A stretch of 33,474 nucleotides of DNA. It comes from Candidatus Omnitrophota bacterium (GTDB lineage Bacteria; Omnitrophota; Gorgyraeia; Zapsychrales; Fredricksoniimonadaceae). The translations under genes and the position numbers were made by a program. The notes under the pieces were generated by a model, which ran no database searches, was not told the DNA's origin, and saw nothing but the letters and a program-made list of their open reading frames with translations. The number at the start of each line of letters is the position of its first letter. The stretch's first letter is position 1. Shown in pieces: positions 1 to 8,185 of this stretch. The stretch spans positions 1-33,474 of the forward strand of contig CAIVRE010000012.1 in NCBI GenBank assembly GCA_903908245.1, in the 5' to 3' direction.

Positions 1-264
1 AGATGGGGTAATGGTTACAGTTAATTCAATTCCTGTAGTAACGGTAGCAAGTGATCCTGCAGGACTGGCTATATGGTCCTTGATTCAAGTTTATCCTGGC
101 GTTCGGGAAATATTGCAGCCACATTCGGTATCAGGAACCTGCTGGACAAGCAGTATTCGGAGATGGTCGGGTATGGTTTTAATTCTTCGACGCTTGCTTC
201 GGACCGGTTCTATTATCCCAGCATGGGCAGGAGTTTTGATTTAAGCATGGAGTACAAGTTTTAA
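1..264 (+). pseudogene. TonB-dependent receptor, C-terminal fragment (partial, apparently frameshifted)
   Basis: The last 63 or so codons (about 61-264) encode the end of an outer-membrane TonB-dependent receptor barrel: a strand reading TGYMVLDSSLSW, the family motif GIRNLLDKQY, then a GRSFDLSMEYKF ending. The terminal aromatic residue is the usual barrel-assembly signal. Reading this frame upstream meets TAA at 22-24 and TGA at 52-54, so it cannot simply continue to the left edge. The neighbouring +2 frame is open from base 2 through this stretch, so a one-base shift near 53-66 would join the two. I read this as a frameshifted gene or degraded remnant; a sequencing error is also possible. 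The substrate cannot be told from this fragment. Because metH next door needs cobalamin, a BtuB-like role is tempting but unsupported. Confidence 0.6.
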
Positions 265-280
265 CTTTTTGTCATGTTAC

Positions 281-377
281 GGGCTGCAGCATCCGACCCA
301 ATGCTAGGAAGCCTCGTCCTTTTCTCATAATATTGTAGGCCGAGTCTTCAATCGCATTGGGTCGGATGCTTTCGCCC
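281..377. repeat. Long two-part stem-loop with a perfect 17-bp inverted repeat
   Basis: Bases 288-304 are the exact reverse complement of 354-370. Outside this arm a 3-base interruption is followed by four more pairs (281-284 with 374-377). Inside it, after a 3/4-base internal loop, 308-316 pairs with 341-349 with one mismatch, leaving a 24-base AT-rich apical loop. The whole folds as an interrupted hairpin of about 97 bases. It lies 16 bases after the TonB-receptor stop, in the intergenic space convergent with metH. No target-site duplication and no integron attC core motifs are visible. It could be a REP/MITE-like element, a small structured RNA or an elaborate transcript end. Confidence 0.7.
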
Positions 378-382
378 TGGCA

Positions 383-415
383 AAAGAAAACCGGGATATA
401 TGTCCCGGTTTCTTT
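383..415. terminator. Rho-independent terminator, usable in both directions
   Basis: A GC-rich stem (CCGGGA with TCCCGG) is extended by an A-rich left arm and a T-rich right arm, around a short loop near 397-402. A T-run follows on the + strand (to about 420) and an equivalent U-run would form on the - strand, so it can end transcripts from both the receptor side and the metH side of this convergent gap. Confidence 0.75.
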
Positions 416-476
416 GTTTTAGAAGCGCGCGTGAGTGAGCGGGTGACACCGGAGGCGGGTGCCCTATTTTCATATA

Positions 477-529
477 CGGGACATATTGAATTTCTTTGAA
501 TTCCAGCTCGGGAAATTCTATGTGTCCCG
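477..529 (-). terminator. Imperfect 18-bp inverted repeat just beyond the metH stop
   Basis: Bases 477-494 and 512-529 are reverse complements at 16 of 18 positions, with a 17-base loop. The element starts 12 bases past the metH stop codon. No strong U-run follows on the - strand, so it may be a 3'-end stabilising hairpin backed by the true terminator at 383-415. Confidence 0.5.
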
Positions 530-540
530 ACCCGCATCTT

Positions 541-3500
541 TTATAGTAAAGGCGCCAGCCATTTTTGGGCTTGTTCTGTGGTCCAGCCTTTGCGCCGGGC
601 ATAGTCTTCCAGCTGGTCCTGGCCTATCGATCCGATGTGGAAGTATTGTGCGTCAGGATGGGCGAAATAATGCCCGCAGACCGCGGCTGTTGGCGTCATC
701 ATGAAGCTGTCAGTGAGAGTAATGCCGGTGTTATCCGGTGCGTTAAGCAGCCGGAAGAGCCCGGCTTTCTCTGTATGGTCGGGGGCTGAAGGATAGCCTT
801 GTGCCGGACGGATCCCCAGGTATTTCTCAGCGATCATTTCTTCCGGTGTCAGTTCCTCTGCGTGCGCGTAACCCCAGTATTTTTTGCGGACTTGTTCATG
901 CAGGTATTCGGCCATGGCTTCGGCCAGGCGGTCTGCCAGGGCTTTGGCCATCAGTGTTTTATAGTCATCGCCTTTGAAATGGCTTTCGGCTTTTTCCATT
1001 CCACTTCCGCCTGTAACGGCGAAAGCGCCGATATGGTCCTTGATGCCGCTGGATCTTGGCGCAATGAAGTCGGCCAGGCAGAAATACGGCTGGCCATTGG
1101 CGTTCTTCAGGAGTTGTTGCCGCAGGAATGAAAATTTGGCAGCGACCTTTGCGCGTGATCCGTCGGTGTAGATTTCCACATCATCGCCGATGCTGTTGGC
1201 CGGGAACAGGCCGATCACGCCATGGCATTGCAGCAAGCCCTTGGCAGCGATTTCATCGAGCATTGACTGGCCGTCATTAAAAAGTTTTTGTGCTTCCTGT
1301 CCGTTATCAGGGTTCTGGAATATTTGCGGGTAGCGGCCTTTTAATCCCCAGGTGAGAAAGAAGAAAGACCAGTCGATATATGGTCTCAGTAATTGAATGT
1401 CAACGTTAGTGAATTTCTTAATGCCCGTCATTGATGGCACAGCGACCGTTGCCGTTCTCCAGTTTGGATGGAATCCTTCCCGGCGGGCTGTTTCAAGGCT
1501 TACGAGTTGGCGCCGGCTTTTATCCTGGGCGAAACTGGCGCGCAGGGCGTCCTGTTTGGCGGTATTTTCCGCGATATAGGCACCTTTGAGACTTTGGTCC
1601 ATCAGGTTGCGGCAGACGCCTACGCCGCGCGAGGCGTCTTTTACATGAATGACCGGCCCGTTGTACGCGGGCGCGATCTTGACCGCCGTATGGTTTTCGG
1701 AAGTAGTCGCTCCGCCAATAAGAAGAGGAATGGCAAGCCCGGCTTTTTGCATTTCGGCGGCCACCATGACCATTTCGTCGAGGGAAGGGGTGATCAGGCC
1801 TGACAGGCCGATGATGTCCGCCTTGTGGTCTTTGGCGGCGGCAAGGATCTTGTCGCAGGAGACCATGACCCCGATATCAATGATCTCAAAATTGTTGCAT
1901 GCCAGAACAACGCCTGCGATATTCTTGCCGATATCGTGCACATCGCCCTTGACCGTGGCCATGACGATCCTGCCGGCACTTTTGGAACTGCCGGCTTTAT
2001 CTTTCTCGATCATGGGCCGGAGATAGGCGACGGCTTTCTTCATGACGCGCGCGCTTTTGACCACCTGGGGCAGGAACATTTTTCCCGCGCCGAACAGGTC
2101 GCCCACATGGTTCATTCCGTCCATCAGCGGGCCTTCGATGATCGAAAGGGGCCGGGGATACTGCGTGAGCGCTTCTTCAAGGTCGGTGTCGATAAAATCA
2201 GTGATGCCTTTGACAAGGGCATGGGCCAGGCGCTTGTTGATCGGTCCATTGCGCCATGCCTGTGTTTCTACGGCGTCCTTGTCTTTGGATTTGTAGCTTT
2301 CCGCAAAAGTGACCAGCCGTTCGGTCGCGTCGGGCCGGCGGTTGAGGATCACATCCTCAACGCGTTCGAGCAGGTCTTTGGGGATCTCATCATAAACGCC
2401 CACCATCCCGGCGTTCACAATGCCCATGTCCATTCCTGCCTTGATCGCGTGATAAAGAAAGACCGAGTGCATGGCCTCGCGCATGGGGTCATTGCCGCGG
2501 AAAGAAAAGGAAACATTGCTGACTCCGCCGGAAATGCGGCACAGGGGAAGCGTCCGCTTTATTTCCCGGACAGCGTCAATAAAGTCCAGTGCGTAATTGT
2601 TATGGGCATCGATGCCGGTCGCGACCGCGAAGATATTGGGATCGAAAATAATGTCCTCAGCCGGGAAGCCGACCTCTTTGGTCAGGATCCGGTAAGCCCG
2701 GGTGCAGATATCGATCTTGCGCTCTTTGGTGTCGGCCTGGCCGTCCTCATCGAAGGCCATGACGACAGTCGCGGCGCCATATTTCTTGATCAGTTGCGCG
2801 CGTTCTTTGAACGCCTGTTCGCCTTCTTTGAGTGAGATGGAGTTTACGATCCCCTTGCCCTGGACGCATTTCAGGCCGGCTTCGATCACATCCCATTTGG
2901 ACGAATCGATCATGATGGGTACGCGGGAAATGTCCGGTTCAGACGCGATAAGGTTGAGGAATTTCACCATGGCGGCTTTTGAATCGAGCATGGCCTCATC
3001 CATGTTCACGTCAATGGCTTGAGCGCCGCTTTCGACCTGCTGGCGGGCAACGGCAATGGCTTCTTCGTACTTGCCGTCAATAATGAGCCGGGCGAATTTC
3101 TTGGAGCCGGTCACATTGGTCCGTTCGCCGATATTCATAAAAATAGAGCCGGGATGCAGCGTTAACGGCTCAAGCCCGCTGTAAGAGGAGACAGGCTGGA
3201 TCTTCGGGAGTGCGCGTGGAGTTAAATTCTTGACGGCATCGCTGATGGCCTTGATATGGTCGGGGGTTGATCCGCAGCAGCCGCCGACGATATTTACCAG
3301 TTTGTTCTCGGCGAATTCACGCACCAGCGCGGCCATTTGTTCCGGGGTCTGGTCGTATTGCCCGAATTGGTTGGGGAGCCCGGCATTAGGGTAAGCGCTG
3401 ATATAGCAGTCGGCCAGTTTGGAAAGTTCCGCGATATGTGGCCGCATATCTTTGGCTCCCAGCGCGCAATTGAACCCAAACGCCAGCGGTCGGGAGTGTT

Positions 3501-4221
3501 TAAGGGATATCCAGAATGCTTCTGCGGTCTGTCCGGACAGGGTACGGCCGGAGGCGTCGGTAATGGTTCCGGAAATGATGACAGGAAGCGGGTTTTTCGC
3601 CGACTCATTAAAGGTAAGTGCGGCAAAGACCGCGGCCTTGGCATTGAGCGTGTCGAAGATCGTTTCGATCAGAAGAAGGTCCGCCCCGCCTTGCGCGAGG
3701 GCTTTGATCTGTTCGCCGTAGGCCGTGGCCAGCTGGTCGAAATTGACCGCGCGGAAAGAGGGGTCATTTACGTCCGGCGAGATCGAGGCGGTGCGGTTCG
3801 TCGGGCCGATGGATCCGGCCACAAAACGGGGTTTGCTTGGATCTTTCTTCGTATATTTATCGGCCGCGGCGCGTGCCACGCGGATAGCGCTGATATTCAG
3901 TTCTGATACCAGGCTTTCCATATGGTAATCGGCCATGCTGACGGTATTTGCGTTGAAGGTGTTCGATTCAATGATGTCCGCGCCGGCTTCGAGGTAAAGT
4001 TCATGGATGCCCTGGATAACAGAGGGCTGGGTAATGGACAGAAGGTCGTTATTGCCTTTAAGGTCCGAAGCCCAGTCCTTGAAGCGTCCATTTATGCCGC
4101 CGCGGTAATCGCTTTCGGTCAATTGGTGGCGCTGGATCATGGTGCCCATTGCTCCGTCGAGGATCAGGATGCGTTGGGCTAGCGTATTGGCCAGGGGATG
4201 GCCGGCATGGATTTTATTCAT
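541..4221 (-). CDS. metH: Cobalamin-dependent methionine synthase
   Basis: It transfers the methyl group of 5-methyltetrahydrofolate to homocysteine through methylcobalamin, making methionine in the cytoplasm. All four MetH modules are present in 1226 residues, about the length of the E. coli enzyme. The homocysteine domain (about 1-325) carries the zinc ligands Cys252, Cys315 and Cys316. The folate domain (about 355-620) is followed by the cobalamin cap and binding domain with DVHDIGK around His762, the lower axial ligand. The reactivation domain binds AdoMet ([15 protein letters not shown] motif) and ends in the ARRKG...WLAPLL tail. The ATG at 4221 matches the family N-terminus. A good sigma-70 promoter lies so close that the mRNA probably has almost no leader. 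The gene is divergent from the permease at 4276. Identification is secure. Confidence 0.98.
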   Translation of the reverse strand: MNKIHAGHPLANTLAQRILILDGAMGTMIQRHQLTESDYRGGINGRFKDWASDLKGNNDLLSITQPSVIQGIHELYLEAGADIIESNTFNANTVSMADYHMESLVSELNISAIRVARAAADKYTKKDPSKPRFVAGSIGPTNRTASISPDVNDPSFRAVNFDQLATAYGEQIKALAQGGADLLLIETIFDTLNAKAAVFAALTFNESAKNPLPVIISGTITDASGRTLSGQTAEAFWISLKHSRPLAFGFNCALGAKDMRPHIAELSKLADCYISAYPNAGLPNQFGQYDQTPEQMAALVREFAENKLVNIVGGCCGSTPDHIKAISDAVKNLTPRALPKIQPVSSYSGLEPLTLHPGSIFMNIGERTNVTGSKKFARLIIDGKYEEAIAVARQQVESGAQAIDVNMDEAMLDSKAAMVKFLNLIASEPDISRVPIMIDSSKWDVIEAGLKCVQGKGIVNSISLKEGEQAFKERAQLIKKYGAATVVMAFDEDGQADTKERKIDICTRAYRILTKEVGFPAEDIIFDPNIFAVATGIDAHNNYALDFIDAVREIKRTLPLCRISGGVSNVSFSFRGNDPMREAMHSVFLYHAIKAGMDMGIVNAGMVGVYDEIPKDLLERVEDVILNRRPDATERLVTFAESYKSKDKDAVETQAWRNGPINKRLAHALVKGITDFIDTDLEEALTQYPRPLSIIEGPLMDGMNHVGDLFGAGKMFLPQVVKSARVMKKAVAYLRPMIEKDKAGSSKSAGRIVMATVKGDVHDIGKNIAGVVLACNNFEIIDIGVMVSCDKILAAAKDHKADIIGLSGLITPSLDEMVMVAAEMQKAGLAIPLLIGGATTSENHTAVKIAPAYNGPVIHVKDASRGVGVCRNLMDQSLKGAYIAENTAKQDALRASFAQDKSRRQLVSLETARREGFHPNWRTATVAVPSMTGIKKFTNVDIQLLRPYIDWSFFFLTWGLKGRYPQIFQNPDNGQEAQKLFNDGQSMLDEIAAKGLLQCHGVIGLFPANSIGDDVEIYTDGSRAKVAAKFSFLRQQLLKNANGQPYFCLADFIAPRSSGIKDHIGAFAVTGGSGMEKAESHFKGDDYKTLMAKALADRLAEAMAEYLHEQVRKKYWGYAHAEELTPEEMIAEKYLGIRPAQGYPSAPDHTEKAGLFRLLNAPDNTGITLTDSFMMTPTAAVCGHYFAHPDAQYFHIGSIGQDQLEDYARRKGWTTEQAQKWLAPLL

Positions 4222-4228
4222 AGCCTAA

Positions 4229-4257
4229 ACAATAAAGTAAAGTTATATTGATGTCAA
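4229..4257 (-). promoter_or_regulatory. Sigma-70-type promoter of metH
   Basis: On the - strand TTGACA (4257-4252), a 17-base spacer and TATTGT (4234-4229) form a near-consensus promoter. The expected start point, 6-7 bases past the -10, is 4222-4223, next to the metH ATG whose first base is 4221. The -35 overlaps the likely promoter and leader of the divergent permease gene (TATATT at 4244-4249 on the + strand), so the two units may compete. Confidence 0.7.
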
Positions 4258-4275
4258 TAGGATCGGAGTTTAACG

Positions 4276-5316
4276 ATGGTTGACCGTTGTTCATCTTCCG
4301 GGGAGGGCCGAAAGGCTGCCCTGTGGTTTTTCAGGGATAAACTTTTTCTTTTGGCCCTGGCTATTGTCACGGTCCTGGCCGCGTCGTACGGGCTGGCGTG
4401 GCTGGAGCTTTTTCGGTCTTTTTTTGTGATGTATGTCCGGATGATGTTTTGGCCGCTTTGCCTGGGATTGTTGTTAGGCGGGGCCATTGACTATTATGTG
4501 CCACGTGAGTATGTATCGTTGGCCCTGGCCGGGAACCGCAAGCGCAACATTCTTTATGCCGTGACCTGGGGGTTTTTGATGACCCTGTGCAGCCACGGGA
4601 TCCTGGCGCTCGCGATCCAGCTTTATAAAAAGGGGGCTTCACCGTCGTCCGTGGTGGCTTTTCTTTTGGCCAGCCCATGGGCGAATTTTCCGCTCACGCT
4701 GATGCTGGTCGGGTTCTTCGGGTTTGCGAAGGCCGCTTTTATTATCGGTTCAGCGCTGGTGGTCGCTTTTTTGACAGGGTTGGTCTTTCAGTCCATGGAA
4801 GCCGCGGGGATGATCGAGAGAAATCCTGACACTTTTGAGGTGGATCCCCGATTCGATCTTGTGGCCGACCTGAAGATGCGCCGGACCGGTTACAGGTTCA
4901 ATTTTCACAAGGATCTTTCGGGTATTATCAAAGGGGCCGGCGCATTGGCGTCAATGGTCGTGTGGTGGATCCTTCTGGGGATGGTGCTGGCGTCCGCTGC
5001 CGGCGCGTATATCCCGGCGGAGTTCTTTCACCGGTTCATGGGCAATTCGGTTCCGGGCATGTTCGGGACGCTTCTGGCCGCGGTTGTCCTGGAGACCTGT
5101 TCTACGGGGACTGCGCCGTTGGCTTTTGAGATCTACCGTCAGACCAGCGCGCTGGGGAATGCCCTGATCTTCCTTTTGGCGGGGGTTGCCACGAATTATA
5201 CCGCTATTGGCCTTTTGTGGGTTAACGCCGGCCGCCGTACGGCTTTATGGATGCCGGTTATCTGTGTTCCGCTGATTTTTTTATTTGGCACTATCGGGAA
5301 TGCGTTTTTTCGCTAA
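4276..5316 (+). CDS. YraQ/ArsP-family permease (DUF318-like, PF03773)
   Basis: This polytopic inner-membrane protein of 346 residues has hydrophobic helices throughout and a charged central loop at about 178-215. It shows the two-repeat layout of the family: a first half with a CSHG motif (105-108) followed by KKGASPSSVVAFLLASP, and a second half with CSTG (275-278) in a similar setting. The family usually has CSCG in the first motif and includes organoarsenical exporters (ArsP) and uncharacterised YraQ proteins; the substrate here is unknown. The ATG at 4276 follows a GGAG Shine-Dalgarno at 4264-4267. The gene is divergent from metH and followed after 48 bases by the PilZ gene. No arsenic regulator is nearby, so an arsenic role is not supported by context. 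Confidence 0.8.
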   Translation: MVDRCSSSGEGRKAALWFFRDKLFLLALAIVTVLAASYGLAWLELFRSFFVMYVRMMFWPLCLGLLLGGAIDYYVPREYVSLALAGNRKRNILYAVTWGFLMTLCSHGILALAIQLYKKGASPSSVVAFLLASPWANFPLTLMLVGFFGFAKAAFIIGSALVVAFLTGLVFQSMEAAGMIERNPDTFEVDPRFDLVADLKMRRTGYRFNFHKDLSGIIKGAGALASMVVWWILLGMVLASAAGAYIPAEFFHRFMGNSVPGMFGTLLAAVVLETCSTGTAPLAFEIYRQTSALGNALIFLLAGVATNYTAIGLLWVNAGRRTALWMPVICVPLIFLFGTIGNAFFR

Positions 5317-5364
5317 AATAGAGGACATTGAAGCCGGCAGAAGTTTTTTCAGGGAAGGAATAAC

Positions 5365-5712
5365 ATGTCATATTCAGAAGGCTCGAATAATCTTCGTCGT
5401 GACTCTCGTGTCACTGCCGAATTGCCGGCCCGTATCAGCATCGGCTCACAGTTGACACTCAATGGCCTGCTCAAAGACCTGTCGTTGAAAAGCGCGTTCA
5501 TCAGGGTCAAGAACAGCGTTTATGTCCAGCTTAACGATGAGGTCGGGTTTGAGATCCAGTGTTCGATCAATGATCCGCAGGATGTTGTTGTGGGAATGGC
5601 CCGTATTTCCCGTATTGCCGGGGGCGAAGGCCTGGCGATCTATTTTACGAAAATGGAAGAGATATCGCTCAAACGCCTTAAGGAGCTTTTGAAAGAAACT
5701 GGGATATATTAA
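5365..5712 (+). CDS. PilZ-domain protein (cyclic-di-GMP-binding candidate)
   Basis: This small cytoplasmic protein of 115 residues is essentially a single PilZ domain. The first ligand motif is RRDSR at 11-15, which fits RxxxR. The second, normally (D/N)xSxxG, reads DLSLKSA at 38-44 and so has lost its glycine; cyclic-di-GMP binding may be weakened or altered. The rest shows the alternating pattern of a beta-barrel and a C-terminal helix. The start has a strong Shine-Dalgarno (GGGAAGG at about 5350-5357). It lies 23 bases upstream of the TrpB2 gene and is probably co-transcribed with it, although no functional tie is known. No diguanylate cyclase or phosphodiesterase is in the window. Confidence 0.8.
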   Translation: MSYSEGSNNLRRDSRVTAELPARISIGSQLTLNGLLKDLSLKSAFIRVKNSVYVQLNDEVGFEIQCSINDPQDVVVGMARISRIAGGEGLAIYFTKMEEISLKRLKELLKETGIY

Positions 5713-5735
5713 CCCGGATCAAAAAGGAACGGATT

Positions 5736-7127
5736 ATGGACCAGGTGAAGTTCTATCTTGATGAAAAAGACATGCCCAAACAGTGGTATAACATTGCCGC
5801 TGACCTGCCGACACCTATGCTGCCATTGCTTACGCCCGACGGCCAGGTGGTCAGGCCTGAAATGCTGGAGGCGGTTTTCCCCAAGAATCTGATCGAACAG
5901 GACATGTCGACCAAGCGTTGGATCGATATTCCGGAGGAAGTGCGGCAGATCTTTTATCGTTGGAGGCCATCGCCTCTTCGCCGCGCGGTCTATCTGGAGA
6001 AATTCCTTCAGACCCCGGCGCGGATCTATTATAAAGATGAAAGTATTTCGCCTTCCGGGAGCCATAAGACGAACAGTTCCATTCCGCAAGCGTGGTATAA
6101 CAAGCAATTCGGTATTAAGCGTTTGACGACCGAGACCGGTGCCGGCCAATGGGGTACGGCGTTATCGTTCGCCTGTCATATTATCGGCCTTGAGTGCAAG
6201 GTGTTCATGGTGCGGGTAAGCTTCGACCAGAAGCCGATGCGCAAGACATTGATGAACCTTTGGGGCGCGGAGTGTATTGCAAGTCCCTCGCCAGAAACCA
6301 AAGCGGGCCGCGCGATCCTGGCGCAGATGCCCGGGACTCCGGGCAGCCTGGGGATCGCCATTAGCGAGGCGGTAGAGGCGGCGGTGACCGATAAGACCGG
6401 CCGTACGCGTTATGCGCTGGGCAGTGTTTTAAATCATGTGCTTCTTCATCAGACCATTATCGGCCTTGAGGCGAAGAAACAATTAAAGAAGGCGGGCGTT
6501 AAACAGCCGGATATTGTGATCGGTTGTGCCGGCGGCGGCAGTAATTTCGCGGGCATTGCGTTCCCGTTCACGCTCGACAAGATCAACGGGGCGAAGATCG
6601 AGATCATCCCTGTGGAATCCGCGGCTTGTCCTAAAATGACCAGGGGGAAGTTCGCCTATGATCATGGAGATGTGGCCGCAATGACCCCTTTATTGCCGAT
6701 GCATACGCTGGGCAGTCAGTTTATTCCGCCTGCGATCCATGCCGGAGGGTTGCGTTATCATGGTATGGCCCCGTTGGTCAGCCAGGCTATTGTGGAAGGT
6801 TTGATGAAGCCGCACGCGATCGATCAGTTGAGCAGTTATGAAGCGGCCATTATTTGGGCGCGGACCGAAGGGTTTGTGATCGCGCCGGAGACGTCCAACG
6901 CCGTGGCCTGTGTTATTGAAGAAGCGAAGAAAGCGAAAAGAGAGGGGAAGGAGAAGGTCATCCTTTTTAATTTGAGCGGGCACGGGCTGCTCGATCTTGC
7001 CGGATACGACAAGTATTTGAGCGGCAAGCTCGAAAGTTCCCGGGTCCCGCACGATGAGATCAAACGGTCCCTGGCCAAAGTGCAGAAGACATATGCCGCG
7101 GCATCACGCAAGACCGGCAAGTGGTAA
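5736..7127 (+). CDS. trpB: Tryptophan synthase beta chain, TrpB2 type
   Basis: This PLP enzyme joins indole and L-serine to give L-tryptophan. The PLP lysine is Lys111 in SPSGSHKTNSS, the catalytic glutamate is Glu133 in TETGAGQWG, and the cofactor-phosphate loop is GCAGGGSN at 263-270. Its 463 residues and long N-terminal extension are typical of TrpB2, not of the roughly 400-residue TrpB1 that pairs with TrpA. No trpA or other trp gene is nearby, as is common for TrpB2, which is thought to recycle indole or work alone. The start follows AAAAGGAA at about 5722-5730. A GC-rich hairpin after the gene (7147-7167) probably ends this transcript. Confidence 0.93.
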   Translation: MDQVKFYLDEKDMPKQWYNIAADLPTPMLPLLTPDGQVVRPEMLEAVFPKNLIEQDMSTKRWIDIPEEVRQIFYRWRPSPLRRAVYLEKFLQTPARIYYKDESISPSGSHKTNSSIPQAWYNKQFGIKRLTTETGAGQWGTALSFACHIIGLECKVFMVRVSFDQKPMRKTLMNLWGAECIASPSPETKAGRAILAQMPGTPGSLGIAISEAVEAAVTDKTGRTRYALGSVLNHVLLHQTIIGLEAKKQLKKAGVKQPDIVIGCAGGGSNFAGIAFPFTLDKINGAKIEIIPVESAACPKMTRGKFAYDHGDVAAMTPLLPMHTLGSQFIPPAIHAGGLRYHGMAPLVSQAIVEGLMKPHAIDQLSSYEAAIIWARTEGFVIAPETSNAVACVIEEAKKAKREGKEKVILFNLSGHGLLDLAGYDKYLSGKLESSRVPHDEIKRSLAKVQKTYAAASRKTGKW

Positions 7128-7146
7128 GCTTTTCGACAGGAGGTAG

Positions 7147-7167
7147 GGGAGGGTCCCAGGCCCTCCC
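7147..7167 (+). terminator. Hairpin between trpB and the yceI-like gene
   Basis: GGGAGGG (7147-7153) pairs perfectly with CCCTCCC (7161-7167) around a 7-base loop and is followed by a T-rich stretch (about 7171-7180). It fits a rho-independent terminator for the PilZ-trpB unit, although the T-run is broken. Confidence 0.6.
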
Positions 7168-7194
7168 GAACATTTTATTAAATGGGGGATTAAC

Positions 7195-7797
7195 ATGAGA
7201 AAATTATTTTTGTTGTTCATTACGGCGGTTATATCCATCGGGATTAGTACCAGCGCGAGGGCCGCAGATACGTACACTGTTGACGGGGTCCATTCATCGA
7301 TCGGTTTTACGGTCAAGCACATGATGGTGGCAAAAGTTAATGGTGTTTTCGGCGATTTCCAGAGTGATATTAAATTCGATCCTTCCGATCTTGCCGGTTC
7401 GAAGTTCGACTTTGTCATTAAGGCGGCGAGCATTGATACCCGTAACGATGCCCGTGATACGCATTTGAAGAGCGCGGACTTTTTTGATGCCCAGAAGTAT
7501 CCGACGATCACCTTTAAGACCAAAAAGGTCGAGAAGACGGGGGAAGGTGTTTATGCTGTGACAGGGGACCTTACCATGAAGGCCGTGACCAAAGAGATCG
7601 TCATTCCGGTGACAGTGGATGGTCCCGTGTTCAACCCCATGGCCAAGGCGGACGGTATAGGCATCGAGGCGAATTTCAAGGTGAATCGCCAGGATTATGG
7701 GGTCAGCTGGAACAAGACGCTTGATAACGGCGGGGTGGTTGTGGCGGATGACGTTGCCGTCAGCGTGAACCTCGAGGCGCACAAGAACGCACAGTGA
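7195..7797 (+). CDS. YceI-family periplasmic protein
   Basis: This 200-residue secreted protein has a classic signal peptide, with a positive start, a hydrophobic core and likely cleavage after Ala-Arg-Ala at residue 23. The mature part begins DTYTVDGVHSSIGFTVKH, the hallmark opening of YceI, a lipocalin-like barrel that binds polyisoprenoids or related lipids in the periplasm. The family features DTRNDARDTHLKSADFFDAQKYP and the NRQDYGVSWN tail are both present and the length is standard. A GGGGGAT Shine-Dalgarno lies at about 7183-7189. It stands 10 bases before the lipoprotein gene at 7808 and is plausibly the first gene of the envelope/sigma-factor unit. The exact ligand is unknown. Confidence 0.92.
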   Translation: MRKLFLLFITAVISIGISTSARAADTYTVDGVHSSIGFTVKHMMVAKVNGVFGDFQSDIKFDPSDLAGSKFDFVIKAASIDTRNDARDTHLKSADFFDAQKYPTITFKTKKVEKTGEGVYAVTGDLTMKAVTKEIVIPVTVDGPVFNPMAKADGIGIEANFKVNRQDYGVSWNKTLDNGGVVVADDVAVSVNLEAHKNAQ

Positions 7798-7807
7798 TCG
7801 TTTTCTT

Positions 7808-8185
7808 ATGCGGATGAAGTTTATTTTCTTATCCTTGTTGATGATTGTGTTGCCTTGGGCTTCCGGTTGCGCGATGCTTGAGCCGGTGGAAGAGGCAGCG
7901 CCAAAGTTCAAGTCGTCAACGGAGCTTTACAATAAGGCGCTTGATTATTATCAAAAAGGCCGGTATGTCCAGGCCAGGGAATTATTCCGCGCATATATCG
8001 CGCAGTATCCCAACAGTGAATTATTCAGGGTCGCGTTATATTATGCCGGGCATTGTTACCAGATGCTGGGAGACGATAAAGAGGCGCTTGTTATCTATAA
8101 CAGGGTCGTGGCCACTTATGGCGATGCGGATTTCTGGGGAGAGCAGGCCTTTAAACGTATCAGGCAGATCAAAGGCGAAGAATGA
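7808..8185 (+). CDS. Small TPR lipoprotein (YbgF/BamD-like repeat)
   Basis: This exported lipoprotein of 125 residues has a hydrophobic signal ending in the lipobox ASGC, with Cys21 as the lipidation site. The mature part holds about two tetratricopeptide-like helical pairs (about residues 37-110), including a YYQKGRYVQARELFRAYIAQYP repeat typical of CpoB/YbgF and BamD-type outer-membrane lipoproteins. It is too short to be full-length BamD. It probably acts as a periplasmic protein-binding scaffold. Its stop codon overlaps the start of the ECF sigma gene (ATGA), implying translational coupling. An alternative start two codons downstream (7814) is possible, as no strong Shine-Dalgarno separates them. 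Confidence 0.8.
   Translation: MRMKFIFLSLLMIVLPWASGCAMLEPVEEAAPKFKSSTELYNKALDYYQKGRYVQARELFRAYIAQYPNSELFRVALYYAGHCYQMLGDDKEALVIYNRVVATYGDADFWGEQAFKRIRQIKGEE

Noticed and set aside
281-377. Integron attC recombination site
   Set aside because: The size and two-block palindrome are suggestive, but the core RYYYAAC/GTTRRRY boxes are absent at the ends, and no integrase or cassette array is seen.
421-476. Possible tRNA or small RNA in the GC-rich stretch before metH
   Set aside because: No T-arm consensus, anticodon arm or closing acceptor stem could be built.
1825-2835. Open frame of 336 codons on the + strand
   Set aside because: It lies wholly antisense to metH, and its translation shows no domain, signal or coherent composition. 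It is a by-product of metH codon bias.
4222-4275. Cobalamin or SAM riboswitch controlling metH
   Set aside because: The 54-base gap is too short, and the promoter places the start point at the ATG, leaving no leader.
4276-5316. Arsenic-resistance assignment for the permease
   Set aside because: The family includes ArsP, but no ars regulator, reductase or methylase is near, so only the family-level call is kept.
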